From an uncultured Stenotrophomonas sp. (GTDB lineage: Bacteria > Pseudomonadota > Gammaproteobacteria > Xanthomonadales > Xanthomonadaceae), in NCBI GenBank assembly GCA_900078405.1, contig FLTS01000001.1:2915825-2979824 (forward strand): a stretch of 64,000 nt of DNA, given 5' to 3'. The notes beneath the pieces are model-generated. The model was given only the letters and a program-made list of their open reading frames with translations, was not told the origin of the DNA and did no database searches. Of this stretch, positions 17,973 to 26,544 are shown piece by piece (the stretch's first letter is position 1; each line of letters starts with the position of its first letter). Made by a program: the position numbers and the translations under genes.

Positions 17973-19169
17973 GTGAGCCACCGTCACCTGCCTTCGTGGC
18001 TGAAGCCCGCCCCCGATTCGGTGGTGGCCGACAACCTCACGCTCGGCAAGTGGCCGTGGCTGGATGCGGTGCACCTGCTGTGGAGCGTGTGGGTGTTCAT
18101 CACCCCGTTGTTCAGCGGTGGCTATACGCTGCGCTGGACGCTGATCACGCTGTGGTCCTACCCGCTGTTCGTGCTGCTCTATGCGATGACCCTGCTGTCG
18201 TCGCGGCGCAACGCGCCGCTGTTCGCACTGGCGATGGTGGCGCTGACGTTCGCGCTGCTGCCGTTCTATCCCTCCGGCATCAGCTATTTCATTTTCGGCT
18301 GCGTGATGCTGCGCACCGGCTGTTCACGCAGCACCACCCGCTATTTGCTGGAGCTGCTGGCGCTCAACATCGTGTTCATGGCGCAGGCGCTGTGGATCGG
18401 CTACCCGTGGCAAAGCATTGCCTCGGTGCCGGTGCTCTCCATCATCATCGGCCTGATCGTCAACGTCGAGCGCGCCAGCAGCGAGAAGGACGCCGCGCTG
18501 CGGCTGTCGCACGAGGAGGTGCGGCGGCTGGCCGCCACCGCCGAGCGCGAGCGCATCGGCCGCGACCTGCACGACCTGCTCGGCCACACCCTGTCGCTGA
18601 TCACGTTGAAGCTGGAGCTGTCGCGCAAGCTGTTCGAGCGTGACCCCGCGCGCTCGCAGGGCGAACTGGCCGAGGCCGAGCAGATCGCCCGCGATGCGCT
18701 GGCGCAGGTGCGCAGCGCGGTCACCGGCTTCCGTGCCGCCGACATGGCCGCCGAACTGGCCTCGGCGCACCTGCTGCTGGAATCCTCGCGCGTGCACCTG
18801 CGCCACGCACCGCCGCCGCCGATGCCCGGCTGGATCGAATGCGGGCTGGCGATGGTGCTGCGCGAGGCGGTGACCAACATCGCCCGCCATGCGCAGGCCG
18901 GCGAGGCGACGATCGCGCTGCGCATCGAAGGCGATGCGGTGCTGTTGGAGGTGGCCGACGACGGCCGCGGCGGCGTGTCGGCCAACGGCAACGGCCTGGC
19001 CGGCATGCGCGAGCGGGTGGCGGCGCTGGGCGGCACTCTGCACATCGATTCGCCCCGCGGCGCCGGCACGCGCCTGCGCGTGCGGGTGCCGCTGGGGCAG
19101 GGCGACGCGGTGCCGGCACAACGCGAACGGACTGCAGGCCAGCCCTCGCCGGCGGAGGCGCGCGCATGA
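17973..19169 (+). CDS. DesK-like sensor histidine kinase
   Basis: A 398-residue sensor. An N-terminal block of five to six membrane helices (about residues 27-160) is followed by a HisKA_3 domain with ERERIGRDLHDLLGH (phospho-acceptor H200) and a HATPase_c domain with AVTNIARHA (N box), VADDGRGG and GNGLAGMRERV. It starts at GTG 17973. It overlaps the response-regulator start by four bases. DesK relatives sense membrane fluidity or envelope state, and its position behind an exporter operon suggests it controls that operon. Confidence 0.88.
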   Translation: MSHRHLPSWLKPAPDSVVADNLTLGKWPWLDAVHLLWSVWVFITPLFSGGYTLRWTLITLWSYPLFVLLYAMTLLSSRRNAPLFALAMVALTFALLPFYPSGISYFIFGCVMLRTGCSRSTTRYLLELLALNIVFMAQALWIGYPWQSIASVPVLSIIIGLIVNVERASSEKDAALRLSHEEVRRLAATAERERIGRDLHDLLGHTLSLITLKLELSRKLFERDPARSQGELAEAEQIARDALAQVRSAVTGFRAADMAAELASAHLLLESSRVHLRHAPPPPMPGWIECGLAMVLREAVTNIARHAQAGEATIALRIEGDAVLLEVADDGRGGVSANGNGLAGMRERVAALGGTLHIDSPRGAGTRLRVRVPLGQGDAVPAQRERTAGQPSPAEARA

Positions 19170-19768
19170 TCCGCATCCTGCTCGCCGAGGACCAGGCGAT
19201 GGTGCGCGGCGCGTTGTCGGCGCTGCTGAACCTGGAAACCGACATCGAGGTGATCGGCGCCGCCGCCGACGGTGAAGCCGCATGGCGCGAACTGCAGCGC
19301 TTGCAGCCGGACATCCTCGTCACCGACATCGAGATGCCCGGCCTGACTGGGCTGGAACTGGCCCAGCGCGTGCAGCGCCACGGCCTGCCGTCGAAGGTGG
19401 TGATCGTCACCACCTTCGCCCGCAGCGGCTTCCTGCGCCGCGCGCTGGAGGCCGGCGTGCAGGGCTACCTGCTGAAGGACGCCCCCGCGGAAAAGCTGGC
19501 CGAGGCCCTGCGCCAGGTGCACCGTGGCGGCCGCGCCATCGACCCGCAGCTGGCGGTGGAAGCGTGGTCGGAGGCCGACCCGCTCAACGACCGCGAACGG
19601 CAGGTGCTGCGCCTGGCCGGCGAAGGCCGCTCGGCCAACGAGATCGCCGAGCAGCTGGGCCTGTCGCACGGCACCGTGCGCAACTACCTGTCCGAATGCA
19701 TCGGCAAGCTCGGCGTCGCCAACCGCATCGAGGCGCACCGGCTGGCGCGGCAGAAAGGCTGGCTGTGA
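19166..19768 (+). CDS. NarL/DesR-type response regulator
   Basis: A 200-residue two-domain regulator. The receiver has acidic pocket E8/D9, phospho-acceptor D54 (VTDIEMPG) and K104-type lysine in GYLLKDAP. The C-terminal LuxR-type helix-turn-helix (about residues 140-195) contains LNDRERQVLRLAGEG and LGLSHGTVRNYLSECIGKLGV. It is translationally coupled to the kinase. A likely target is its own ABC exporter operon; no operator could be recognised. Confidence 0.9.
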   Translation: MIRILLAEDQAMVRGALSALLNLETDIEVIGAAADGEAAWRELQRLQPDILVTDIEMPGLTGLELAQRVQRHGLPSKVVIVTTFARSGFLRRALEAGVQGYLLKDAPAEKLAEALRQVHRGGRAIDPQLAVEAWSEADPLNDRERQVLRLAGEGRSANEIAEQLGLSHGTVRNYLSECIGKLGVANRIEAHRLARQKGWL

Positions 19769-20016
19769 TGCGCGCATGACCTGCGTCGTGTTTCCGCCCG
19801 GTCGCATGCCGGCTGCTGGCGCGTGCGGCCCGGCGGAGGACCGCATGGAAGACCGGGGTGGCTTTCCGCTTTGGCCGGTCGTGGCAGGTGCTGCACACGT
19901 TCGGGAGGCCGGAAGAGCGCAGGATGTTTGCCGGGATTCAGTGGACGTCCCCGGACATGCCGTGGCATGCCGCTTGCTTTCCCGGTATGGTGAACCCATT
20001 CACGGATTGCTTCTGC

Positions 20017-21702
20017 ATGCCGCGCCTGAAATACGTCAATCTCCTTGGTCTGCCGGCCGCCGCCGTGGTGTTTGCCGCGGTCAGCGTGGGGGTGCTGCTG
20101 GGCGCGCAGCGCTTCATCGCCGACGCGGCGCAGGTGTCGCATACCAATGAAGTGATCGCCAGTGTCGATGCGGTCGAGGCGCGCCTTCGCGATGCCGAGG
20201 CGGCGCATCGCGGCTACCTGCTTACCGGCAATGTCGATCTGCTGGCCCAGCACCAGGTCAGCCGTACCCAGGTGGCGCCGCAACTGGACAAGTTGGCGGG
20301 CCTGGTGGAGGACAATCCCGAACAATCCCGCCGCGTGCAGGAACTGAAGGGATTGGCCCTGGAGCGGCTGGAGCAGATGCAGCTGACCCAGTCGAGCTAC
20401 CAGCGCGAGGGCCTGGCCGCGGCGCAGGCCGCGATCAACGAGGCCAACATCGGTACCTCGCTGTTGATCGGAGGAAGCGCCCGCCAACTCATCGGGGAAG
20501 AACGCCGCCTGCTGGCCGAGCGCGACCGCAGCAGCCGGCGTAGCGCCAACATCCTGCGTGCACTGGCCTTGCTCGGCATTCCGCTGGGCTTGGTGCTGGT
20601 GGGTGTCGTGTACCTGCTGCTGGTGAATGAAGTCCGCCGTCGCGGCCGTGCCGAACGCGTTGGCACCGAGGCCAACCAGCGCCTGCGCCAGACCGTGGTG
20701 CAACTGGAACGGCATGGCGCCGATCTTGCGGAACTGACCCGCTACGGCAGTCTGCTGCAGAGTTGCCTCAGCCCGGCCGAGGCATTGGCGCTGGCCGTGC
20801 AGACCCTGTCGCGGCTGCTGCCTGGCACCGGCGGCAGCCTGTACCGGATACGTGCCTCGAACGATTACGCTGAAGCGGTGGCGCACTGGGGCGAGCACGC
20901 GGCTGCCAGCGTCGCGATGCTGTCGCCGGAGCAGTGCTGGGCGCTGCGCCGCGGCCAGCCGCATCTGTTGGAGCAGTCGGGGCAGGCCATGCGTTGCGAG
21001 CACATCGAAGTCGCGCCGGGTGGCGAGGGCGGCTTCAGCAGTGCGTGCCTGCCGCTGGCCGCGCAGGGCAACCAGTTGGGCTTTGTCTACATTTCCGCGA
21101 AGTCCCCGGCGTTCCTGTCCCGGCTCGACCTGGTGCAGGCCGCGGTCGAGCAATTGTCGATGTCCCTGCACAACCTCTCGCTGCAGGAGAGCCTGCGCAT
21201 CCAGTCCATCCGCGACCCGCTTACCGGCCTGTTCAACCGCCGCTATCTGGAAGAATCGCTGCTGCGCGAGCTTGCCAGCTGCGAACGCCGCGGCCAGCCG
21301 TTGAGCCTGATGATGCTGGATCTGGACCACTTCAAGGCCTTCAACGACTTGAATGGCCATGCCGGCGGTGATGCGCTGCTGGCCGCATTCGGCCAGTTGC
21401 TCAGGAACCATGCGCGCACCGAAGACATTGCCTGTCGCTATGGTGGCGAGGAATTCACCCTGATCCTGCCGGAAACCGCGGCGGAGGCGGCGCTGGAGTG
21501 CGCGGCACGGCTGGGCGAGAAGGTGCGGCAGATGCACGTGCGTCACCTGGGCAAGGAACTGCCGGCAGTGACCGTCTCGATCGGCATCGCCGTGTACCGC
21601 CGTGGTGCGGACGATGCCGATCGCCTGATGCGCCGTGCCGACGAAGCCCTGTACCGGGCCAAGCGCGAAGGCCGCGACCGCGCGGTATGCGCCGGGATGT
21701 AG
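20017..21702 (+). CDS. Diguanylate cyclase with CHASE3 sensor and GAF-like region
   Basis: A 561-residue membrane protein. An N-terminal helix is followed by a CHASE3-type extracytoplasmic domain (VEARLRDAEAAHRGYLLTG, about residues 45-175), a second helix (ALALLGIPLGLVLVGVVYLLLV), a coiled segment, a GAF-like domain (about 240-385) and a GGDEF domain. The active site reads GGEEF (residues 476-480) with a canonical RDPLTGLFNRRYLEE entry, so cyclic di-GMP synthesis is expected. ATG 20017 (MPRLKYVN) is chosen; an in-frame ATG at 19987 is possible. Monocistronic. Confidence 0.88.
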   Translation: MPRLKYVNLLGLPAAAVVFAAVSVGVLLGAQRFIADAAQVSHTNEVIASVDAVEARLRDAEAAHRGYLLTGNVDLLAQHQVSRTQVAPQLDKLAGLVEDNPEQSRRVQELKGLALERLEQMQLTQSSYQREGLAAAQAAINEANIGTSLLIGGSARQLIGEERRLLAERDRSSRRSANILRALALLGIPLGLVLVGVVYLLLVNEVRRRGRAERVGTEANQRLRQTVVQLERHGADLAELTRYGSLLQSCLSPAEALALAVQTLSRLLPGTGGSLYRIRASNDYAEAVAHWGEHAAASVAMLSPEQCWALRRGQPHLLEQSGQAMRCEHIEVAPGGEGGFSSACLPLAAQGNQLGFVYISAKSPAFLSRLDLVQAAVEQLSMSLHNLSLQESLRIQSIRDPLTGLFNRRYLEESLLRELASCERRGQPLSLMMLDLDHFKAFNDLNGHAGGDALLAAFGQLLRNHARTEDIACRYGGEEFTLILPETAAEAALECAARLGEKVRQMHVRHLGKELPAVTVSIGIAVYRRGADDADRLMRRADEALYRAKREGRDRAVCAGM

Positions 21703-21811
21703 CGCGTTCCGCGGGTTTGGAATGCGGCGGTTCCTTCGCGGGATTCCGCCTTTCAGCTTCGGCTCGCGGCCGTCCGCGCATCCGGAGAAGCGCGGGCAGC
21801 CGTGAGCGGGC

Positions 21812-23182
21812 TCAACTGCCGTAGCGCGCTTTCAGCATCGTCCATGCCGAGCGCAGTGCCAACGCTTCACCGCCGGCCGGGCGGCCGGGGCGGTCGCCGT
21901 CGTTCCACGCATAGACGTCCAGGTGCGCCCACTTCTGGCCTTCGTCGACGAAGCGCTCCAGGTACAGCGCGGCGGTGACGCTGCCGGCCATGCGCGAGCC
22001 GGCGTTGGCCAGGTCGGCGATACCGCTGTTGAGGTAGCGCAGGTAGGGCCGCCACAGCGGCATGCGCCACACCGGGTCGCGGGTGGCGTCGCCGGCGTCC
22101 AGCCACTGCTGCGCGAGGGTATCGTCGTTGGCGAACAGGGCCGGCAGGTCCGGGCCGAGGGCGATGCGCGCCGCGCCGGTGAGGGTGGCGAAGTCGAGCA
22201 GGGTGTCCGGCTTGTCCTCGCAGGCGTAGGCCAGCGCGTCGCACAGGATCAGGCGGCCCTCGGCGTCGGTGTTGTCGATCTCCACGGTGATGCCCTTGCG
22301 GGTGGTGATGACCTCGCCGGGACGGAAGGCTTCCGGGCCAATGGAATTTTCCACTGCCGGCACCACCAGTGTCAGCCGCACCGGCAGCTGCCGCGCCATC
22401 ACCAGCCCGGCCAGCGCCAGCGCGTGCGCGGCGCCGCCCATGTCCTTCTTCATGTTGCGCATGCCGTCGGCCGACTTGACGTCCAGCCCGCCGGTGTCGA
22501 AGCACACGCCCTTGCCGACCAGCGCCAGCTGCGGCGCGTCGGGCTTGCCCCAGCGCAGCACGATCAGCCGTGGCGCGCGGTGCGAGGCGCGGCCGACGGC
22601 GTGGATGGTGGGAAAGTTCTGCTCCAGCAGTTCGTCGCCGACGATGGCCTCCAGCTCGGCGCCGTGCGCCTGCGCCAGTTCGCGCGCGGCGTCCTCCAGC
22701 TGCTGCGGACCCATGTCTTCGGTGGGTGTGTTGACCCAGTCGCGCACGCGCAGGCAGGCGGCGAGCACGTCGCGCACTTCCGCCGTCGGGGTGGCGACCA
22801 GCTGCGCCGGCAACTGCGCCGGCTTGCGGTAGCGGTTGAAGCGGTAGCTGCCCAGGCCCCAGCCCAGGTGCAGGTTGGCGACATCGGCGGCGGCCAGTTC
22901 GCTGGCCAGTTGCCAGCGGCTGCCGGCCGGCAGCGCGAATGGAGCGTGCGCGTAAGCGTAGGCGTCGGCGCGGTCGCCCACGCCCAGCACGGCACCGGCG
23001 ACGCCGTCGTCGCCCGGCAGCAGCACCGCCGTGCCTGCCGTCGCGGTGAACTGCTGGTGCTGCAGCCACGCCTGCACGCTGGCCGGTTGCCGTGCATTCC
23101 ATGCGGCGAAGCCGTCGCGGTCGAGCACGTGCAGCGGCAGCGCGTGGGTGGAGTCGGTGGTGAAGCCGTTGAGGAGGGTCAT
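21812..23182 (-). CDS. Leucyl aminopeptidase family protein (M17)
   Basis: A 456-residue M17 metallopeptidase. The catalytic domain shows LVGKGVCFDTGGLDVK (metal-binding Lys/Asp), MKKDMGGAA and the hallmark NTDAEGRLIL, followed by DFATLTGAARIALG. The N-terminal domain is divergent, as in the PepB-like branch rather than classic PepA. It is cytoplasmic, acting in peptide turnover with two divalent metals. It is last in a minus-strand row with the HAD phosphatase 30 bases upstream. Confidence 0.92.
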   Translation of the reverse strand: MTLLNGFTTDSTHALPLHVLDRDGFAAWNARQPASVQAWLQHQQFTATAGTAVLLPGDDGVAGAVLGVGDRADAYAYAHAPFALPAGSRWQLASELAAADVANLHLGWGLGSYRFNRYRKPAQLPAQLVATPTAEVRDVLAACLRVRDWVNTPTEDMGPQQLEDAARELAQAHGAELEAIVGDELLEQNFPTIHAVGRASHRAPRLIVLRWGKPDAPQLALVGKGVCFDTGGLDVKSADGMRNMKKDMGGAAHALALAGLVMARQLPVRLTLVVPAVENSIGPEAFRPGEVITTRKGITVEIDNTDAEGRLILCDALAYACEDKPDTLLDFATLTGAARIALGPDLPALFANDDTLAQQWLDAGDATRDPVWRMPLWRPYLRYLNSGIADLANAGSRMAGSVTAALYLERFVDEGQKWAHLDVYAWNDGDRPGRPAGGEALALRSAWTMLKARYGS

Positions 23183-23212
23183 GTCGTTTCTCGTGGTGCA
23201 GCCGGGCGGAGG

Positions 23213-23923
23213 TCAGTGCGGATGCACGGTGGCGTTGGCGTCGAGCCAGTCGGCCAGCCCGGTGAGGGTGTCGAACTGCAGGTCCGGTCGCAGTTCGTTG
23301 TCGGTCCAGGGGTGGGCTTCGCGGTTGATCCAGCAGCCGCGCAGGCCGGCGCGGATCGCCCCGGCCACGTCCATCTCGGCATGATCGCCCACGTGCAGCA
23401 CCTGCGCATGGGCCACGCCCAGCCGCGCGCAGGCGGCGTGGAAGATGCCGGGATCGGGCTTGGCGGCGCCATGTTCGCGCGCGCCCAGTTGGAAGGCGAA
23501 CAGTTCGCCGATGCCGATGCGGGCCAGGTCGGCGTTGCCGTTGCTGAGCGCGGCCACCGGCACGCGTGCGGTGATGCGGCGCAGCGCGTCCAGTGCGTCG
23601 GGATAGAACTCCACCTGGTTGCGTGCGGCGTAGAACGCTTCATACGCCGGTTCCAGCAGGTCCAGGCTGGCGCCGCTGCGCTCCAGCGCTTCGCGCAGGG
23701 ACAGGCGGCGCAGTGCGCTCAGGTCGTGGTGCAGCCACGGGTTGTCGGCCCAGGTGCGCACGCGCAGCTCGCGCATGGCCTCCAGCGGGTACATCGCGGC
23801 GGTGGCCGGGCTGTGTACGCACAGCCAATCGTGCAGCACCTGGTCGAGGCGGGCGCCGATGGGCGCGAACGGCCAGAGCGTGTCGTCCAGGTCGAGGGTG
23901 ATGGCTAGGACAGGAAAGTTCAC
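23213..23923 (-). CDS. HAD-IA family hydrolase (YigB-like)
   Basis: A 236-residue haloacid dehalogenase-type phosphatase. Motif I is DLDDTLW (nucleophile D11, general acid D13), motif II is ALSNGNADL, motif III Lys is in AAKPDPGIFH, and motif IV is HVGDHAEMDVAGA. The insertion cap is the C1 type. Length and motifs fit the YigB branch, which includes flavin-pathway phosphatases, but substrate cannot be fixed. It lies between the AI-2E transporter and the aminopeptidase on the same strand. Confidence 0.88.
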   Translation of the reverse strand: MNFPVLAITLDLDDTLWPFAPIGARLDQVLHDWLCVHSPATAAMYPLEAMRELRVRTWADNPWLHHDLSALRRLSLREALERSGASLDLLEPAYEAFYAARNQVEFYPDALDALRRITARVPVAALSNGNADLARIGIGELFAFQLGAREHGAAKPDPGIFHAACARLGVAHAQVLHVGDHAEMDVAGAIRAGLRGCWINREAHPWTDNELRPDLQFDTLTGLADWLDANATVHPH

Positions 23924-23961
23924 CGGGCCATTTTACGGCAGTGGCGCCGGCGAAACCTTGC

Positions 23962-25059
23962 CTATTCCAGCAATCGCGCCCAGCCCTGCATGCCGTCCAG
24001 CCGCGCCAGCACCAATTTCGCGCACACCAGCAGCGGTACCGCCAGCAGCAGCCCGACGATGCCCCACAGCCAGCCGAACAGCATCAGCGCCAGCACCAGC
24101 ATCAGCGGCGAGATCGCCATGCGCCGGCCCAGCACGATCGGCGTGACCAGCTGCCCTTCCAGCGTGTGCAGCGCCAGGTAGACCAGCGCCGGCAGCGCCA
24201 CCGCCAGCGGTTCGCGGAACTGGGTCATGCCCACCAGCAGCATCAGCATGATCCCGAGCAGCGGGCCGACGTAGGGCGCGAAGTTCAGCAGCATCGCCAC
24301 CGTACCCCACAGCAGCGCCTCGGGCACGGCGATGCCCAGCAGCACCAGCACGCCGGCCAGCGCCAGCCCGAGCAGGGTGTTGATGATGGTGATGGTCAGC
24401 ACGTAGCGCGAGATCTCGCGTTCCATCGCGCGCAGGATGTCGGTGGTGAAGCGTTTCTGCTGGCGGTTGGGCAGCAGCGCGATCACCTGTCGCTGCAGAT
24501 CCTCGCCGTAGATCATGAAGAACAGCGTCAGCAGTACCACCGCCAGTGCCGAGGCGGCCAGCCGCGGCGTGCGCACCAGCGCCTTGTAGGGGTCGTCAAG
24601 CTGGGTGCGGATCACCTCCACCTTGCGGTTGCCTTCGCCGCCGGCGGCGCGGGCGAAGCTCTCGGCGGCCTGGTTGGCCTGCTGTACCGGTTTGACGAAG
24701 GCCTGCACCTGGCGCGACACCTGCCGCATCTGCTGTGGTGCCTGTTGCACCCATTCGGTGGCCGGGCCGGCCAACTGCACCGCCAGCGCACCGGTCGCGG
24801 CCAGCCCACCCAGCACCACCAGCAGCGCGGCAAGGAAGCGCGGCAGGTGCAGCTTCTGCAGCAGGCGGATGATCGGGTTGCCAACCAGCGCGAAGAACAT
24901 CGCCAGCAGTACCGGCAGGACCACGTCCTGCGCGGCCCACAGCGTGTAACCCAGCGCCAGCGTGGCCAGCACCAGCAGGGCCGTGGATGCGCGCGGGCGT
25001 GGGGCCGGTGCGGCCGGTTCGGGCGCAGGCGGGGGGAGGTCGGACGGCAGTGCGGGCAT
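23962..25059 (-). CDS. AI-2E family transporter
   Basis: A 365-residue inner-membrane protein of the AI-2E/YdiK-PerM family. A proline-rich cytoplasmic leader (residues 1-22) precedes helices ALLVLATLALGYTLW and VVLPVLLAMFFALVGNPII. A charged periplasmic or cytoplasmic stretch (about 100-165) and four to five C-terminal helices follow, including the family block LLNFAPYVGPLLGIMLMLLVG and LEGQLVTPIVLGRRM. Family members export signals or ions; the name is historical and the substrate is uncertain. Confidence 0.88.
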   Translation of the reverse strand: MPALPSDLPPPAPEPAAPAPRPRASTALLVLATLALGYTLWAAQDVVLPVLLAMFFALVGNPIIRLLQKLHLPRFLAALLVVLGGLAATGALAVQLAGPATEWVQQAPQQMRQVSRQVQAFVKPVQQANQAAESFARAAGGEGNRKVEVIRTQLDDPYKALVRTPRLAASALAVVLLTLFFMIYGEDLQRQVIALLPNRQQKRFTTDILRAMEREISRYVLTITIINTLLGLALAGVLVLLGIAVPEALLWGTVAMLLNFAPYVGPLLGIMLMLLVGMTQFREPLAVALPALVYLALHTLEGQLVTPIVLGRRMAISPLMLVLALMLFGWLWGIVGLLLAVPLLVCAKLVLARLDGMQGWARLLE

Positions 25060-25104
25060 GGCGGCACTCCGGAACGGGAAGGGCGCGGCCGGCGGCCGCG
25101 CGGA

Positions 25105-25601
25105 TCAGGATTCTGACAGCTCGGTGGCGGCCGCGGCCGCCTGCGGCGGCGTGCCGGAAGCCGATTCGGATGCAGGCGCCGGTGCCGGGCCTTCGTCGTC
25201 CGCGGCATCCCCGGCGGCCAATCCCGCCGCGGCCGCCAGCCCGGCTTCGTGCAGCGCGGTGATCGACGCCTGCGCCGAGGCCACCAGCCCCGACACCGAG
25301 CCGATCATCTGCAGCCAGCGCGCGCCACTGAAGGCGCCGCCGGGTTCCAGCTTGCCGCCCGGCAGTTCCCACCAGCCCGCCCAGCTATTGCTGGGGCAGC
25401 GCCCCGAAGGCCGGTTTCGCCGGGTTCCAGCTTGCCGGCCAGGAAACCGCCGGCGAGCCCGGCGATGACGATGCGCCCGGGCGTCCAGCTGCGGCGCCAG
25501 CGCGCATCGAGCGTGTTCCAGTGCCCGCTGGTGTCGTCCATGCGCACCTGCACCACGGCCTCGGCGCGGCGCACGCGGCGCTGCAGGGCATCGAAATTCA
25601 T
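25105..25601 (-). pseudogene. Third gene of the YqjDE-like cluster, frameshifted by an 80-bp fold-back insertion
   Basis: The reading starts at ATG 25601 (overlapping the upstream stop, ATGA) as MNFDALQRRVRRAEAVVQVRMD and continues to AGKLEPG. It then shifts frame and resumes as GAFSGARWLQMIGSVSGLVASAQ, ending at 25105 in an A/P/E-rich tail. The shift is caused by 80 extra bases between two 18-bp copies of GCCGGGTTCCAGCTTGCC (25339-25356 and 25419-25436, plus-strand coordinates). The restored product would be a small membrane-associated protein of about 139 residues, like a YqjK-type partner. The insert encodes MutT-like SWAGWWELPGGKLEPG. As read, the gene is broken. Confidence 0.8.
25339..25436. 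repeat. Direct repeats framing a MutT-like patch
   Basis: Eighteen-base copies lie at 25339-25356 and 25419-25436. Between them the minus strand encodes SWAGWWELPGGKLEPG, the approach to a Nudix box. The plus strand of the adjacent 25386-25412 encodes LLLGQRPEG, the residues that normally come just before it in MutT. Thus two halves of one mutT segment lie in opposite orientations. Confidence 0.8.
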
Positions 25602-26089
25602 CGTGTGCCGTCCCCCGGGATGTTCACGTCGGCATCGGGATCGTCCTCGGCCGGCTCGTCGAACAGCCCAAGCCGCGACAGCTGCCGCCGCGTGGCGTGC
25701 ATGCCGGTGTGGTGGAAGAAGTACGACACCCGCCAGATCGCCCAGCCGGTGACGGCAAGGCTGGCCAGCGAGGTCAGCAGCAGCGAGACGAACCACGACA
25801 GCCCGACGTAGTGCAGGAAGGCGATCATCGTCGCGGCCAGCAGCAGCCACGCCGAGGCGCCGAACACGATGGCCACTCCGCTCCACGCCAGTGCGCGGCC
25901 GAAGGCGCTGCGTGCCAGGGCGAAATCGGCCGAGGCCAGCCGCCGCAGCGAGCGCAGCGTCTGCCGCGCCGACTGCAGCGTCTGCCGGCCGGCGTCGCCG
26001 ACCTCGCGGATGCTCTCTTCTAGGCCGGGCGTGCCGGATGTGGGGTCCGGCGCCGGCTCGGTTTCCGGTGGCGGGGCGTTGTCGCTCAC
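25598..26089 (-). CDS. Phage-holin-family / YqjE-like membrane protein
   Basis: A 163-residue protein. An acidic, proline-rich N-terminus and a basic amphipathic stretch (residues 30-65) precede two transmembrane helices (about 68-90 and 97-118). The tail is again acidic. It matches the holin-superfamily III / YqjE type, which despite the name is a host envelope protein. It sits 7 bases after the YqjD-like gene and overlaps the next gene by four bases, reproducing the yqjD-yqjE-yqjK order of enterobacteria. Stress-linked role inferred from context. Confidence 0.75.
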   Translation of the reverse strand: MSDNAPPPETEPAPDPTSGTPGLEESIREVGDAGRQTLQSARQTLRSLRRLASADFALARSAFGRALAWSGVAIVFGASAWLLLAATMIAFLHYVGLSWFVSLLLTSLASLAVTGWAIWRVSYFFHHTGMHATRRQLSRLGLFDEPAEDDPDADVNIPGDGTR

Positions 26090-26096
26090 GCCCGGA

Positions 26097-26456
26097 TCAG
26101 TCGTTGCTGCGGGCGAGCTTGGCGATGATCCAGCCGGCGGCGAAGGCCACGCCGAACGAGGCCAGCGGGCGCTCGCGGATCAGGTCGGCGGCGCTGTCGA
26201 CCAGGTCCTTGCCCTTGTCCATCAGCGCGTCCATCTGTTCCTTCGCCGCGGCGCCGGAAAGCTCGGCGGCGGCCAATCCGGCCAGCGCGCTGTCGGACAG
26301 CTCGGACTTCAGCTGCGCCTTGCCCAGGCGCAGCTCGTCGCCGGCGGCGCCGGCGGCACCCTTGACCGCCGAGCCGGCGGCGCTGGCGGCGGACTTCAGA
26401 TGCCCGCCGGCTTCGCCCAGATGTTCCTTCATGTTCTCGGTGTTGGTGGGGCTCAT
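26097..26456 (-). CDS. DUF883 / ElaB-YqjD-like protein
   Basis: A 119-residue Ala/Gly/Lys-rich helical protein ending in a single C-terminal membrane helix with the family end block RERPLASFGVAFAAGWIIAKL. ElaB/YqjD proteins are tail-anchored inner-membrane proteins that can bind ribosomes in stationary phase. Start MSPTNTENMKEHLGEAGG at 26456 is chosen over a longer upstream frame. It is first in the three-gene YqjDE-like block. Confidence 0.82.
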   Translation of the reverse strand: MSPTNTENMKEHLGEAGGHLKSAASAAGSAVKGAAGAAGDELRLGKAQLKSELSDSALAGLAAAELSGAAAKEQMDALMDKGKDLVDSAADLIRERPLASFGVAFAAGWIIAKLARSND

Positions 26457-26544
26457 CTTGGTCTCCTGGGTTCCGGCAGGGGCGCCGTGTGGATGACAGC
26501 AATAACAGCAAACGGGTGCAGGATTCGTTACGGCCGGGCGGCGC

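Noticed and set aside
25598-26089. Prophage holin
   Set aside because: The protein is holin-superfamily-like but sits in a YqjDE-type host gene cluster. No phage genes are nearby.
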